64,000 nucleotides of DNA from Glandiceps talaboti (Eukaryota > Hemichordata > Enteropneusta > Spengelidae): positions 9,567,984 through 9,631,983 of the forward strand of contig NC_135567.1 of the NCBI RefSeq assembly GCF_964340395.1, in the 5' to 3' direction. The notes below the pieces were generated by a model, which made no database searches, was not told the DNA's origin, and worked only from the letters and a program-made list of their open reading frames with translations. Of this stretch, positions 42,401 to 53,000 are shown piece by piece. The stretch's first letter is position 1; each line of letters starts with the position of its first letter. The position numbers and the translations under genes were made by a program.

Positions 42401-45400
42401 CATATACAGTAATGCACACCAAAACACTGCCTGACCTTACGACCCCTGACCCTACGACCCCAAAATAACAAAAGTTCTAATTTGCACATATTTGTCAAAC
42501 TGCATTCTATACATTGTATATGTGACACAGATACAGTAATGCCGACCAAAACACGACCTGACCTAACGACCCCTGACCCTACCACCCCAAAATAACAAAA
42601 GTTGTAATCTGCATATTTTTGTCTAATTGCATAAAGTGCAACAGAAACATGAATTTCTACCTACTCAGCAAACTCAGATCTACACAAAGCTTGACCTTAA
42701 ATGACCCTTGACCCTGTGACCCCCAAATAACAATGGGATATTATCTGCATATATGTGTCTACCTATTCTCAATGTCTAAATTTCTACCTACTTGAAGAGA
42801 ACTTTCATTTATACAAATGACTGACCTTTTGAACTTTGAACCTATGACCCCAAAGACTGAGGGTTGTTGTCTGGATTTTTTTACTCTTTCACATTCTTAT
42901 TTACTGTAAATTTTTTAATTTTGTGAAAAATTGTGTCTTTTGCCCCCAAATTTTTTTAAAACTGAATTAATTATCATTATTTCTTTAATTTACATCTAAA
43001 ATGATGCTGAATTTTGCCAAAAATTTACAGAAAAACAAGAAATTTTGATCACATAACTTTGGTGGGAAAGCGGTGTTTACAAAGTGAATAATCTTACCAT
43101 TGCGCCTCTGTAGTAAGCGGTTGTGATTGTGCGGAAACGTTCCTGGCCTGCTGTGTCCCTGAAATCATAAAATTACAACAAACCATTTCAATAACAACTA
43201 AATAATCACATATATATGCATAAAGGGGGAACTTCATTTGAATAATTGTTGCTTTGGAGTCAGTGTGCTTGAAATCACGACAGTCAAATACCAGCAGCAA
43301 CTTAATAACCACAAATGAATGATTGAAAAGGTAACTTCATTTAAATAATAATTCTCTTTCTTAAAATAAAATACTCACCATATTTGAAGTTTTATTTTCT
43401 TTCCGTCTAATTCTATGGTCCTAATCTTAAAGTCTATTCCTAAAATAAGAAAGAAAAAAAATATTTGGTTAGTGAGGTAAGGTTACTAAATATACTGTAA
43501 ACCATGATATTTTCACTACTACATAATTTTACATATTTACAGTCTTCACCAAGTTCTCAAAGAGCAATTTCCTCTAATTACCAGACTGGTACATTGTATT
43601 CATGTACAAGAAGGTATTTTAGTCACTACTTATTTTTACTAATTCCCAGACTGGTACATTGTGTTCATGTACAAGAAGGTATTTTAGTCACTACTCATTT
43701 TGCTTTCCAGTGATGTTTTAGCGAAAATTTCCAGGTTTACAGTACCTATTACATTTACTGCTGTCGATCAAAATAACAAAAAAGAACCTTTCTTGTGAAT
43801 CACTACATGTCACACTCTCAATAGTGATAGCAGAAAATACATCAAATAGTCACTACTACATTGCTAGTATGGCCTGAAGATATAAACTGCATTTCCACAA
43901 TGACCTTAAGTGGCCCTAAAGGCTGCCATATTTGTTAATTGCTGAATACATACCTTTGAGTACTACTCAGAATTTTAGTGTTTACCTTATAGGAGGGTCT
44001 GTAGGGGTAACTATAGCAACAAGGAATGCTATCTTATTTAGATTATGCATGTTGAGAGTTGAGACTAATGGCTTGAGTTTACTAGTCTGTAAGGTATGAC
44101 AGACATTCCTGTTATGCTATCAGCTATTACTCAGATCACCTGATAGAACTGCACAACAGGACGTATCTGACAGTGTATGAAGTTACATGATGATGGTCAT
44201 TCTAGTTCTGTAGAGAGATTGACTACATTATGTAAATGTATAGAAACATGTACCCTACCACAGAATACCAGTACTATAGTATAGCCCAATAAATCACTTT
44301 CTGATTTGACAATGTTAGCTTTGTTGTAGTTGTGTTGGCTGATATACATGTATGCTGCTAACAGGTGCTGGTAAGGTGTTAGTGTCAGCCTAGCTAGTCT
44401 GGTGTTAACATAGGACTGGTGTTGACATTAACCCTTCCAGTTGCTAACACATACTGGTGAGGTGTTAGTGTCAGCCTAGTGTTAGCACTGAGCTAGCCTG
44501 GTGTTAACATAGGACTGGTGCAGACATTAACCCTTCCAGTTGCTAACACATACTGGTGAAGTGTTAGTGTCAGCCTAGTGTTAGCACTGAGTTAGCCTGG
44601 TGTTAACATAGGACTGGTACAGACATTAACCCTTCCAGTTGCTAACACATACTGGTGAAGTGTTAGTGTCAGCCTAGTGTTAGCACTGAGTTAGTCTGGT
44701 GTTAACATAGGACTGGTACAGACATTAACCCTTCCAGTTGCTAACACATACTGGTGAGGTGTTAGTGCACTGTCAGCCTAGTGTTAGCACTGAGCTAGCC
44801 TGGTGTTAACATAGGACTGGTGCAGGCATTAACTCTTCCAGTTGCTAACACATACTGGTGAGGTGATAATGCCAGCCTAGTGTTAGCACTGAGCTAGTCT
44901 GGTATTAACATAGGACTGGTGAAGACATTAACCCTTCCAGTTGCTAACACATACTGGTGAGGTGTTAGTGTTAGCCTAGTTTTAGCATTGAGCTAGTCTG
45001 GTGTTAACATAGGACTGGTGTAGGTATTAACCCTTCCAGTTGCTAACACATACTGGTGAGGTGTTAATGTCAGCCTGGTGTTAGCACTGAGCTACATGTA
45101 GTCTGGTGTTAACATAGGACTGGTACAGGCACTAACCCTTCCAGTTGCTAACACATACTGGTGAGGTGTTAGTGCCAGCCTAGTGTTAGCACTGAGCTAG
45201 TCTGGTGTTAACATAGGACTGGTACAGGCATTAACATGAATATGATTGTGTTTTTGTTTCCTTTCATAACCCTACCAACAGACAGGAAAAAATCTGGTAA
45301 AAAATTGTTTCTCATACATTTAGTTATTTCACTAATGTTTTTGACCTTGGTAACAAAGACATGAAATTAGATAGAATTTGTGTTTATTCATTTATTTTGC

Positions 45401-48400
45401 TAAAGCTTTAGAACCAGTTACCAATAAATATGATATCATCATTTGATAATATTAAAAGTTGATGCAGACAGCAGTTTAAAGTGGCCATATGGATGAGGAT
45501 CGGGTATTTATTTTGGATTTTTAATTCATAAAACAACTTAAACATGGCATCCTTCTTGAAAAATCAATGTGAAACAACATTGACCAAATCTGTGTCTGTA
45601 ACTGAATACTTTGCAAAAAGGTAAACAAGGTGTAAAATGTTTGTTACCATACGTACAACAACATTTCACACATTTATTAATCTTTTGCAATGTATTGAGT
45701 TACAAAGAAGGACTTGGCATATGATGTTTCACATTGATTTGTCAAGTAGAATGCCATGATAAAATTATTTTATAAATCAAAAATCTCAAATAAATACCCC
45801 AATCCTCATCCATATGACCACTTTCATCTAATTGACTATACAGCACACATGTTGCAATCTAAACATTAATTATTTCTACAGATTTAATTTCACAGGTCAC
45901 CACCTACAAATGTACACCAAATGACAACGAACCCAGTGATTATATACAATGTACTATGTAGTCTAGATTTCACAATAGGGCTGAGCATGCTCAGATGCAA
46001 AGGACCTTGGGATTATCTGTGGTTATCGTAATACCTAATCTGGAGCTACTGATAAAACTAACCTCCCACAATGATCAGAGTAACTATGAATTGATTATCT
46101 GTGGTTAAAAACAATGTATCAATATTGTTTACAACACTAATTGATTAGTATTTATTATCACATTTCCCATGATGCAACATTCAACATGGCGAGTTTGCAA
46201 GTTCCCTATTGTAAACTAACGCTTGCACTGAAATATAAACTGTGTTAGAGCCATCTTAGTCATTTTATAGGGATGTCATGATGGGTGAATGGTTAGCGTG
46301 ACCGGCTTGGAATCTACAGGTTGCAGGTTTGAGCCCTGTTGCTGCCTGCTGTTTGTTTCTGAGTGGCTAAAGTCCTTGGACAAGATTTGAACTTTGCCTC
46401 AGTCAACCCAGCTGTATAATTGGGGACCTGGTAGGATGTAGGTTGCAATGTGAAGGCTTTAATCCTATGCGCTTAAATGGCTGCAATGGATTGTATGCTC
46501 CCGGGGAGTTGAGGAAGACTAAACGACCATTATGCCGTTCTGATCCGAGAAAAGGGTTATAATTGTAAAGCGCTTTGAACACGGCGTGGGAAAGCGCTAT
46601 ATAAAAACCCAACATTATTATCAATATTATTATGTACCTAATTTTAAAAAGTAGTCAGTAAATTGGTAAAAGTAGGCAATAGTATGGAGGAACAAAACTC
46701 ACTTATCTGCACAACGATGGAAATATACTGGTTGAAACAAAGAATTTATAAATAAATTCTTGAAAAAGAAGCTGGCAAAACTCTGCAGAGAAGCTGGTTG
46801 TTTTTGCCGGCTACTACCAATTATTTACATTGTACATCCCTGTTTCAATGTTTCTCAAGACTCAACTGACCCAATATTTCTTCAATCTGGGTCAATTATT
46901 CCAAAGAATTGGCTACGGCAGGACTGGACAAAATTATATATGCAACCTGTGGTCACTTTTATAAGTTTGCAGAATTGTCTGAGGATCTAGCAGCTAGACT
47001 ATTAGAATGGTTGATAATTCAGCTACTGACTGAAGAGGGTAATAGTGGGTAGTGTATAAACAGTGTATACTAAGTATATCAAATGTTATAATTGTACCAG
47101 AAATGAAATCACTGTAAGCTTTGTTAGTTTTAAAACAGCTGCTCAGATGAATATTTGCATAGCTGACACAATAATCCATAGATAGACGGTTAGGCCTAGA
47201 AAAAATAATTCTTTGCTTCCGGTTACCCGACCCCACCTAGTTTTTTTTTACTGCCGACCCTAAACTCTTTTTTTATGTATTCAAGAAAACAAAAATAAAA
47301 ACGTGAAAATTATGAAGTCTCGCAGGAAATAGTGGATGCGGAAACTGACCAACTAAAAAGCCAACATCAAACTGTTCTTCCAATCTGTAATGGCTGTACA
47401 TCTGATGGGAAGAAATAAATAACACAGAGACCATTTTGAAAACAATGGAAAACCTGAACTAGACACTCACACATGAAAAAAATATAATAAAATAAAATAA
47501 ATCTACCTACCCCACCTATTCTAGAATTGAATGTAATAAGAACCACACAATTATAGAAAGTTAGCAAAAGGTGAAACATAAACATAGCTACAATGTAGGT
47601 CATACCATTCACTTTTATTCATCTGATTATTCATAAACCCTCCACCGTGGAGGGTCTATGGATTAGTGTATCACCTATGCAAATAATCATCTGAGCAGCT
47701 GTTTTAAAACTAACAAAGCTTACAATGATTTCATTCCTGGTACAATTATAACATTGATATACACTGTTTATACACTACCCGCTAGGTACCCTGTTCAGAC
47801 ACACAGTTACATCAGTGCGGTATAGTCTATTTTCCAGTTCCGAGATGCATTGCATGAGAGGACATCGCTTATGTTGTTACATTCAGTCTTGTTTTGTCTT
47901 TACTATGTTTGAAATAACATTTTTATCAGGAGAGGATGGAAAGACATGTTGACCTCTTTGATTATGAGTAATTTTATAGAACAAAGACTAAATGCCATCA
48001 ATGACGGGACTAGTTCAAACCAGTCGGTGCTGGACTAGTTCAAACCAGTCAGTGCTAGACTAGTTCAAACCAGTCAGTGCTAGACTAGTTCAAACCAGTC
48101 AGTGCTAGACTAGTTCAAACCAGTCAGTGCTAGACTAGTTCAAACCAGTCAGTGCTGGACTAGTTCAAACCTGTCAGTGCTAGACTAGTTCAAACCAGTC
48201 AGTGCTGGACTAGTTCAAACCAGTCAGTGCTAGACTAGTTCAAACCAGTCAGTGCTAGACTAGTTCAAACCAGTCGGTGCTGGACTAGTTCAAACCAGTC
48301 AGTCAGTGTAGGACTAGTTCAAACCAGTCAGTGCTAGACTAGTTCAAACCAGTCAGTGCTAGACTAGTTCAAACCAGTCAGTCAGTGCTAGACTAGTTCA

Positions 48401-50441
48401 AACCAGTCAGTGCTAGACTAGTTCAAACCAGTCAGTGCTAGACTAGTTCAAACCAGTCAGTGCTAGACTAGTTCAAACCAGTCAGTGCTGGACTAGTTCA
48501 AACCTGTCAGTGCTAGACTAGTTCAAACCAGTCAGTGCTGGACTAGTTCAAACCAGTCAGTGCTAGACTAGTTCAAACCAGTCAGTGCTAGACTAGTTCA
48601 AACCAGTCGGTGCTGGACTAGTTCAAACCAGTCAGTCAGTGTTAGACTAGTTCAAACCAGTCAGTGCTAGACTAGTTCAAACCAGTCAGTGCTAGACTAG
48701 TTCAAACCAGTCAGTGCTGGACTAGTTCAAACCAGTCAGTGCTGGACTAGTTCAAACCAGTCAGTGCTAGACTAGTTCAAACCAGTCAGTGCTAGACTAG
48801 TTCAAACCAGTCAGTACTGGACTAGTTCAAACCAGTCAGTGCTGGACTAGTTCAAACCAGTCAGTGCTGGACTAGTTCAAACCAGTCAGTGCTGGACTAG
48901 TTCAAACCAGTCAGTGCTGGACTAGTTCAAACCAGTCAGTGCTAGACTAGTTCAAACCAGTCAATGCTAGGCTAGTTCAAACCAGTCGGTGCTGGACTAG
49001 TTCAAACCAGTCGGTGCTAGACTAGTTGAAACCAGTCAGTGGTGGACTAGTTCAAACCAGTCAGTGCTAGACTAGTTCAAACCAGTCAGTGCTAGACTAG
49101 TTCAAACCAGTCAGTGGTGGACTAGTTCAAACCAGTCAGTGCTAGACTAGTTCAAACCAGTCAATGCTGGACTAGTTCAAACCAGTCAGTGCTGGACTAG
49201 TTCAAACCAGTCAGTGCTGGACTAGTTCAAACCAGTCAGTATGTGTATCACCTTCAATATATACACACTGTTTCACAATGTGAAATGTAAAAGTTACCTA
49301 TTTGTGTTCATTTACTGTGTTATAATATTCATCTATGTTATCAGTCTAGCGCTCCAGAGTCCCTCACCCCTTCTCCTCACAAATCACTCAACCAAAGTAG
49401 TCTTACTAGTTCCTGACAGGGATCATATTACATGTGTACTTCATCACCCCTTGTTCAATGTGTTAAATGTGGTTCAACCCCCATGGTGAGCGAAGCACAA
49501 ACAGTGCATATCAGTAGTAATCCATCACAAATTGACAGGCTGTCGTCATCGTTCTCATGTTTCTAGGATCTAGGATTGATATGATATGTAAATGTCCAAC
49601 CAGGACTCCACCTCCAGTCTACTTCAACTAAAATCACGTGGGGACACATCATCACGTTCATATGAATGCCATAGGGGAGCACAGATATCTGTGCTCGAAC
49701 AAGGGGATTGACTAGACTGGGATAGTGATTAAGTACACACATAACACAGTCTCTGTCAGGAACTAGACTACAACCAAAGTAACACTGAATAAACACTGAA
49801 GTAAAGCACTTTCTCTACATGCTACACTCAGTATAAATAGCATTCATATCAAGTACTTAAGTGTAAAAATATACTGTTTCAATTGGTTTATTTACTTGCC
49901 TATCAAATGGCCTTTCTAGTGTTGTCACTTAGCAAATGAAACAGTATACCTGGTACATTTGATATGGATGCTATAAACAATTGTGGTACATACGGAAAGC
50001 GCTTTAATTTGGTGATTATGGGTTGTATAGCCTAGGAATTCCAAAATAAGTCAAACACATTCTCTACTACAAAGTAGGTAACATAACTAGCATTTCCCAG
50101 GTATTTTACTGGGGCCGTGGGGGGGGGGGGGGGTTCCCTATCAAATTTACACATGAGAAGCTATGGGAAATCTATGCAAGTATTATAAAAACTAGTTTCA
50201 CAAGATTACATGCATGTGTTGCCAGGGTTACCGGCAGTGTGCTCTCTAAACCAATTTGACGTGTCACTGGTGCATAAAATTTCTAGTGACGCACCAAAAT
50301 TTGCTCCCCTATTTCTTAATATGTGGTGTGTGTGCCCTCTAGCTAAGCCAATTTGATGCACCACTGATGCACACGCTTTCCAGTGACACCTCAAAATTTG
50401 GTGTTTCCCTATCTCTTACTATGTGGTGACTCACAATTAAG

Positions 50442-50477
<36 letters not shown>

Positions 50478-51636
50478 AATCTATATAGCCTGAATCCATT
50501 ACTCAGAATGTTCAAAGACACTTAACAGGGCACTCAAAAAGAGTTCTTATCAAATGCTCTCATAAAAAGATGAGTCTTAAATGTCTTTCCTCAACTTGTC
50601 CAGAGTTGGTGATTGATGCAGATAAACCAAAAGGCTGTTCCATAATTGCGGGGATTCACTATCTCATTACTTATTGTACAGGTCTGTGTAGGTTTGGCTT
50701 GTCAGTGAATGAGGGCCCACTAACTGATTACTTATTCATATGTATTGTTCAACTGAGAGTGGAGTCATACCAAATATCTGACTCCATTATAACTCAAGTC
50801 AGAGTCTCCTCTCAAGAGTACAAAATGTCCAGTTTGCATTGAATGTCTGTCTGTGAGACCAATACAAGGGTATTTCAATGGGTTTGTTTACAATATATAA
50901 TTTCTATTAACTCCCACATACTTTGTGTTAAACTTTCAGTTTCGATGATTCTGACATCACCTAGCTTTCAAAACTAACTTGACAGCTAATGGGCCACAAA
51001 AATAGAGTTTAACAATTGAAAACCCAGCACAACTAATTCTACGCATGCACTGTTTCAAAGTAACAAATATTTTCAACAGCTTTTTACCGTTGTTGGAATG
51101 TTCAACATAGCATCGTACCCCTTATGGCATTACATCCTGCCATACACGCACTCAACGCTAACATTCCGTGTTTACGTACGAAACTGGAAAGTCCGTGAAA
51201 CATTGGATCAGTCACCTTGACTTGACGCCATCTTTGAGCGTACTTCATATAAATTGAAATGTGGCCTGGTAACACAGAATATACACTTTTGACAACACGT
51301 ATCCCGATAACTCTATCATCGAAGAGGCTTACTTCCCCCAAACTAAATTAGAAACCCAGAGAATACACTGAAGATGGACACTTCCTCGTCCATTGGTACA
51401 TGGTGTTGTGACGTGACCAAACTTCCGAACTTTACTGTGTCGCACGATGATACTTTAGCAGAACAAAACTCGATAATTTTAACCCAAACAGCAACGTTTC
51501 GTCTCTACTTACCTATCGTTGATATAAATGTGGCGTTAAATGCGTCCTCTGAGAACCTAAACAGCACACAAGTTTTACCAACACCGGAATCGCCTATAAG
51601 CAGTAATTTGAACAGGAAATCATAGGTCTTCGCCAT
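32563..51636 (-). CDS. RAB8: Rab8 small GTPase
   Basis: Eight exons in transcript order: 51636-51513, 43439-43379, 43158-43098, 38144-38067, 36614-36525, 35476-35411, 34118-34068, 32649-32563. Splice sites are GT-AG, total 618 nt, 205 aa (vertebrate Rab8 is 207). Rab8 directs post-Golgi, ciliary and apical vesicle traffic (family knowledge). Seen: P-loop GDSGVGKT (15-22), switch I ending [14 protein letters not shown] (T40), WDTAGQE with Q67, [14 protein letters not shown] (121-124), ETSAK (149-153) and C-terminal CSIL, a prenylation motif like vertebrate Rab8 CVLL. Residues [12 protein letters not shown] and [18 protein letters not shown] favour Rab8 over Rab10 or Rab13. Introns run from 220 bp to 8 kb and are full of satellites; a decoy-acceptor array precedes exon 6. 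No key residue is missing. Confidence 0.96.
32740..33105. repeat. (CAGA)n minisatellite in Rab8 intron 7
   Basis: Blocks of CAGA repeats separated by GATGGATGAACTGGCAGA-type spacers, ending in about 80 bp of pure CAGA. The QTDRQTDR / CLSVCLSV ORFs are artefacts. Confidence 0.93.
33660..33955. repeat. (CAGA)n repeat, second block
   Basis: CAGA, GAGACAGA and AGTCAGTCAGA mixtures in Rab8 intron 7, close to exon 7. Confidence 0.9.
34935..35274. mobile_element. Palindromic MITE, full copy in Rab8 intron 6
   Basis: TAAAGTGGCCATATGGATGA at the left and CATCCATATGGCCACTTTA at the right, with extended inverted arms as at 29232-29578. The ends are close to perfect, suggesting a recent copy. Confidence 0.85.
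35464..35900. repeat. Tandem array containing copies of the Rab8 exon 6 acceptor
   Basis: The first unit is the real exon 6 boundary (ACTCAATGGCAAG|CTGTTGAAAG on the plus strand). The same boundary recurs at about 35620, 35752 and 35873. Each copy is followed by GATGATATTATCTTGAATTC, TGAGAATTCAACATGTCAG and then 60-90 bp of (CA)n. In the transcript each copy reads CTTTCAACAG|CTTGCCATTGAG. Confidence 0.92.
35955..36508. repeat. (TACA)n, (TACG)n and (CA)n block in Rab8 intron 5
   Basis: About 550 bp of tetranucleotide and dinucleotide repeats ending 17 bp from the Rab8 exon 5 donor. ORFs of up to 218 codons in all frames are artefacts. Confidence 0.93.
36706..36912. repeat. 207-bp near-identical direct repeat, copy 1 (Rab8 intron 4)
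   Basis: CCCCAAAGACTGAGGGTTGT through AACAAGAAATTTTGATCA recurs at 42843-43050 with only about four differences by eye. Both copies are in the same orientation and flank exon 4. Confidence 0.9.
36922..37012. repeat. Dispersed short repeat copy in Rab8 intron 4
   Basis: ATCATCGCAAACCATTGCC, TGTTTTACAGCACGGTTCG and AATAATACCTCTAATTTGCG match the family at 20088-20166 in inverted order. Confidence 0.55.
37090..37440 (-). mobile_element. tRNA-derived SINE, minus-strand copy
   Basis: Read on the minus strand: a tRNA-like head with box A-like TAGTTAGAGTGAC and box B-like GGTTTAAGCC. The body has CCAGCTGTATAATTGGGGACC and GGCTGCAATGGATTGTATGC. The tail region has TTGAGCATAGTGTGGGAAGT followed by ATTATCATTATTA. 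Same family and body as 46263-46622. Confidence 0.8.
37440..38043. repeat. 60-bp array expanded from the SINE tRNA-like head
   Basis: Ten units of 60 bp (plus-strand reading GCAGATTCTAAACTAACC, ACTCTAACCATTCAACCATC, ATGACTCCACAACATCCAACCT). The complement GTCATGATGGTTGAATGG-TTAGAG...AATCTGCAGGTT is the 5' head of the SINE at 46263 (GTCATGATGGGTGAATGG-TTAGCG...AATCTACAGGTT). The array directly follows the 5' end of the minus-strand SINE at 37090-37440. Confidence 0.88.
38225..39700. repeat. About 101-bp satellite, 14-15 copies (Rab8 intron 3)
   Basis: Unit: TGTACCAGTCCTATGTTAAC, ACCAGACTAGCTCAGTGCTA, ACACTAGGCTGACACTAACA, CCTCACCAGTATGTGTTAGC, AACTGGAAGGGTTAATGTC. Copies are roughly 95% alike. 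The same satellite in opposite orientation occupies 44345-45240. Confidence 0.93.
40617..40700. repeat. Poly-G run
   Basis: About 20 consecutive G at 40662-40681. Further long G/C runs lie at about 41610-41640, 50118-50133, 52709-52746, 34589-34607 and 61390-61400. They are mutation-prone and assembly-sensitive. Confidence 0.8.
40745..41458. mobile_element. GGTAGCCCACT-family repeat with expanded 60-bp internal unit
   Basis: Inverted relative to 27803-28080. It starts GGGCTTGAAATTAAATTTTT and ends GGACTACTGTTAATTTCAAA. Inside, about eight units of CCAGCTACAAATTATGGTAG, TCCCATGACAAGAATTGG, TAGTCTGTGGGCATGGGACTA. The single-unit copy shows the pre-expansion state. Confidence 0.7.
41459..42394. 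other. Rab8 intron 3, unassigned
   Basis: About 0.9 kb AT-rich intron with a G-rich run at about 41610-41640; no feature recognised. Confidence 0.35.
42395..42845. repeat. Roughly 125-bp imperfect repeats with TGACC(T/C) clusters
   Basis: Three to four units: ACACTGCCTGACCTTACGAC, CCCTGACCCTACGACCCC, AAAATAACAAAAGTT, TAATTTGCACATATTTGTC. Each unit has several TGACCT/TGACCC hexamers, which look like nuclear-receptor half-sites. Confidence 0.7.
42843..43050. repeat. 207-bp near-identical direct repeat, copy 2 (Rab8 intron 3)
   Basis: Partner of 36706-36912. It ends about 48 bp from the Rab8 exon 3 donor. Confidence 0.9.
43581..43705. repeat. Two-copy tandem duplication
   Basis: CCAGACTGGTACATTGTATT then ATGTACAAGAAGGTATTTTA is repeated once about 66 bp downstream, in Rab8 intron 1. 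Confidence 0.8.
44345..45240. repeat. About 101-bp satellite, inverted array (Rab8 intron 1)
   Basis: Reverse complement of the 38225-39700 unit: GGTGTTAGTGTCAGCCTAG, TGTTAGCACTGAGCTAG, CTGGTGTTAACATAGGACTG, CATTAACCCTTCCAGTTGC. About nine copies, more diverged than the intron 3 array. Confidence 0.93.
45478..45828. mobile_element. Palindromic MITE, full copy in Rab8 intron 1
   Basis: TAAAGTGGCCATATGGATGA to CATCCATATGACCACTTT, with inverted arms as at 29232-29578. Confidence 0.82.
46263..46622 (+). mobile_element. tRNA-derived SINE, plus-strand copy
   Basis: Head GATGTCATGATGGGTGAATG with box A-like TGGTTAGCGTGACC (46290-46303) and box B GGTTTGAGCCC (46326-46336). The body has CAGCTGTATAATTGGGGACC and CTGCAATGGATTGTATGCTC. 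The 3' part has TGTAAAGCGCTTTGAACACG and AAAGCGCTATATAAAA, then an ATT-rich tail. Such a tail is shared by several marine-invertebrate SINE families and is presumably recognised by a partner LINE (established pattern). Confidence 0.85.
46624..47189. other. Rab8 intron 1, unassigned
   Basis: No feature recognised. AGCTGCTCAGATGAATATTTG (about 47140) recurs inverted near 47685-47705, making a weak 550-bp inverted pair around the next element. Confidence 0.4.
47190..47556. mobile_element. Dispersed AGGCCTAA-ended repeat, copy 3
   Basis: Starts TTAGGCCTAGAAAAAATAAT and shares TGTTCTTCCAATCTGTAATG, CACAGAGACCATTTTGAAAA and CCCCACCTATTCTAGAATTG with the other copies. Its right terminal AGGCCTAAC is missing. 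Confidence 0.6.
47995..49235. repeat. 25-bp satellite, about 50 copies
   Basis: Unit GACTAGTTCAAACCAGTCAG-TGCTA, very uniform. A few units carry an extra CAGT, some a GTGGTG or GCTGG variant, and block structure repeats across the array. ACTAGT (SpeI site) occurs in almost every unit. In Rab8 intron 1. Confidence 0.95.
49330..49795. mobile_element. Imperfect foldback sequence
   Basis: TAGTTCCTGACAGGGATCAT and CATCACCCCTTGTTC on the left are mirrored by GAACAAGGGGATTG and CTCTGTCAGGAACTA on the right, leaving a loop of about 250 bp. In Rab8 intron 1; no ORF. Confidence 0.5.
50235..50430. repeat. Two-copy duplication
   Basis: CTCTCTAAACCAATTTGACG, CACTGGTGCA, CAAAATTTG and TTAATATGTGGTG occur twice about 95 bp apart with moderate divergence. 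Confidence 0.6.
50436..50700. repeat. (AATC)n tail and adjoining dispersed repeat
   Basis: (AATC)n at about 50440-50474, then CTATATAGCCTGAATCCATT, CATAAAAAGATGAGTCTTAA and CAGATAAACCAAAAGGCTGTTC. The layout resembles the 56664-57035 repeat (short tandem tail, GTTTATATAGTGCC). Both look like 3' ends of dispersed elements. Confidence 0.45.
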
Positions 51637-51639
51637 TTT

Positions 51640-52920
51640 GTCTGTCTGTGCGTCGCAGGAAACACCCTCATTAGCATACACCGAGCTAAACCAATGACGT
51701 CATCAACATACCCGCCTGCTCTTCACCGTGCATTGTTTTCAAGAGCACCATAGTGTCCGATGAAAACCCTGAATCGTTTCCAGCACCCCTATATGGACAA
51801 TAGGGTATTTTTTTCTGCATAAATTCTTATGTAAAAAACGTTCGAAGTAATCCAATGACGATGGTAAAATTACATCATAAAATGTGTTGTTGTTTTTTGA
51901 GCCAATGAGCGCTGACCTATTTACACAGAAGTCCAAGACTTCAGTAAATTTATTCTCGATCTTTATTGGTTCATAATATCATAACTAGGCAAAGCCCATA
52001 AGCTCGCGCAGGGTAGATTCATTTGTGACCGGCTGCCTGGGCCAGGGTTGATACACTTGATTTGGGTCATTTTCCAGGGGTATTGACCATCAAAAATAAA
52101 TTTATAGAATGACATTTAATTCTCTGACATGGAAGTAAAGAAAATCAACACTCTATGCCGTTGTTGGTTTCAAAAAAACATCATAGCCATTAGATTAATA
52201 TTGTTCATTTTCAATCAGCCAACTTATCATAGACCCTCCACCAACGTACATTGGTCTTTGGACAAATGTCAGTTCGTTGACATGTTGCCGAACATCACGA
52301 TTTATCAGTTCAACCACAGGGTAAAGGACAAATAATCAATTTTGTACTCGCGATATATATATCAAATAAAGTTTTAAAATACTCATTGTTTCCTCTCACT
52401 GCTTTTTTGTATTTCCTACCTGATACCAATGTCTTATCTGAGTTTATCAGCTTTGCATTAATTAGTAGCTTGCTAGAACAAACTCACTAGCTATTAACAC
52501 ATTATGCCGTGAGTGTAAACGTCTACTGATCCGACTAATGGTAATACACGTGTATTGGACCACCCAGACGAGAGACTGGGGAAACCACGTTTCAACTACC
52601 CCAACCGGTCACACAGTACATTTCTTCCAAGTCATAAAAAACGGGCATTTTGTTGTATCAATCGCTTAAAAGTAAAGTCGTTTAGCATACAATGTTGGAT
52701 GCCTGGGAAAGGGGGGGGGGGATACCAGTTGAGAGGGGGGGGGGGTACCAATGGCCAGCTCTGGTAGGGTGTGTGGCCAGTGCTGGAAAGCCCAGGTCCC
52801 CGGCATTTTAGACCCACTTTGACCAAAAATCGATATATCAATACCACATTGTTAGACCATGACAGGTTTTTAAAAGATGACAGATTATTCCTAAATACAT
52901 TTTAAAGGACAATGAACCAC
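51640..52920. other. Rab8 upstream region, unassigned
   Basis: Directly upstream of Rab8 exon 1, so it should contain its promoter. No other gene seen. Poly-G runs at about 52709-52746. Confidence 0.35.
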
Positions 52921-52927
52921 ATTTTAA

Positions 52928-53000
52928 ATAATAATAATAATAATATTGGTTTTTATTTAGTACTTTCCCACTTTGTGCTCAATGTGCTCTACAAATTCAG
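52928..53000 (-). mobile_element. SINE 3' tail fragment
   Basis: AATAATAATAATAATAAT then TTTTATTTAGTACTTTCCC and TTTGTGCTCAATGTGCTCTAC; this is the complement of the 3' end of the SINE family at 46263-46622. Confidence 0.5.

Noticed and set aside
47995-49235. CRISPR-like regular array
   Set aside because: Units are contiguous 25-bp repeats without unique spacers, in an animal intron.
51102-51341. 79-codon minus-strand ORF just downstream of Rab8 exon 1
   Set aside because: No homology signal and it lies in Rab8 intron 1 without supporting splice sites.
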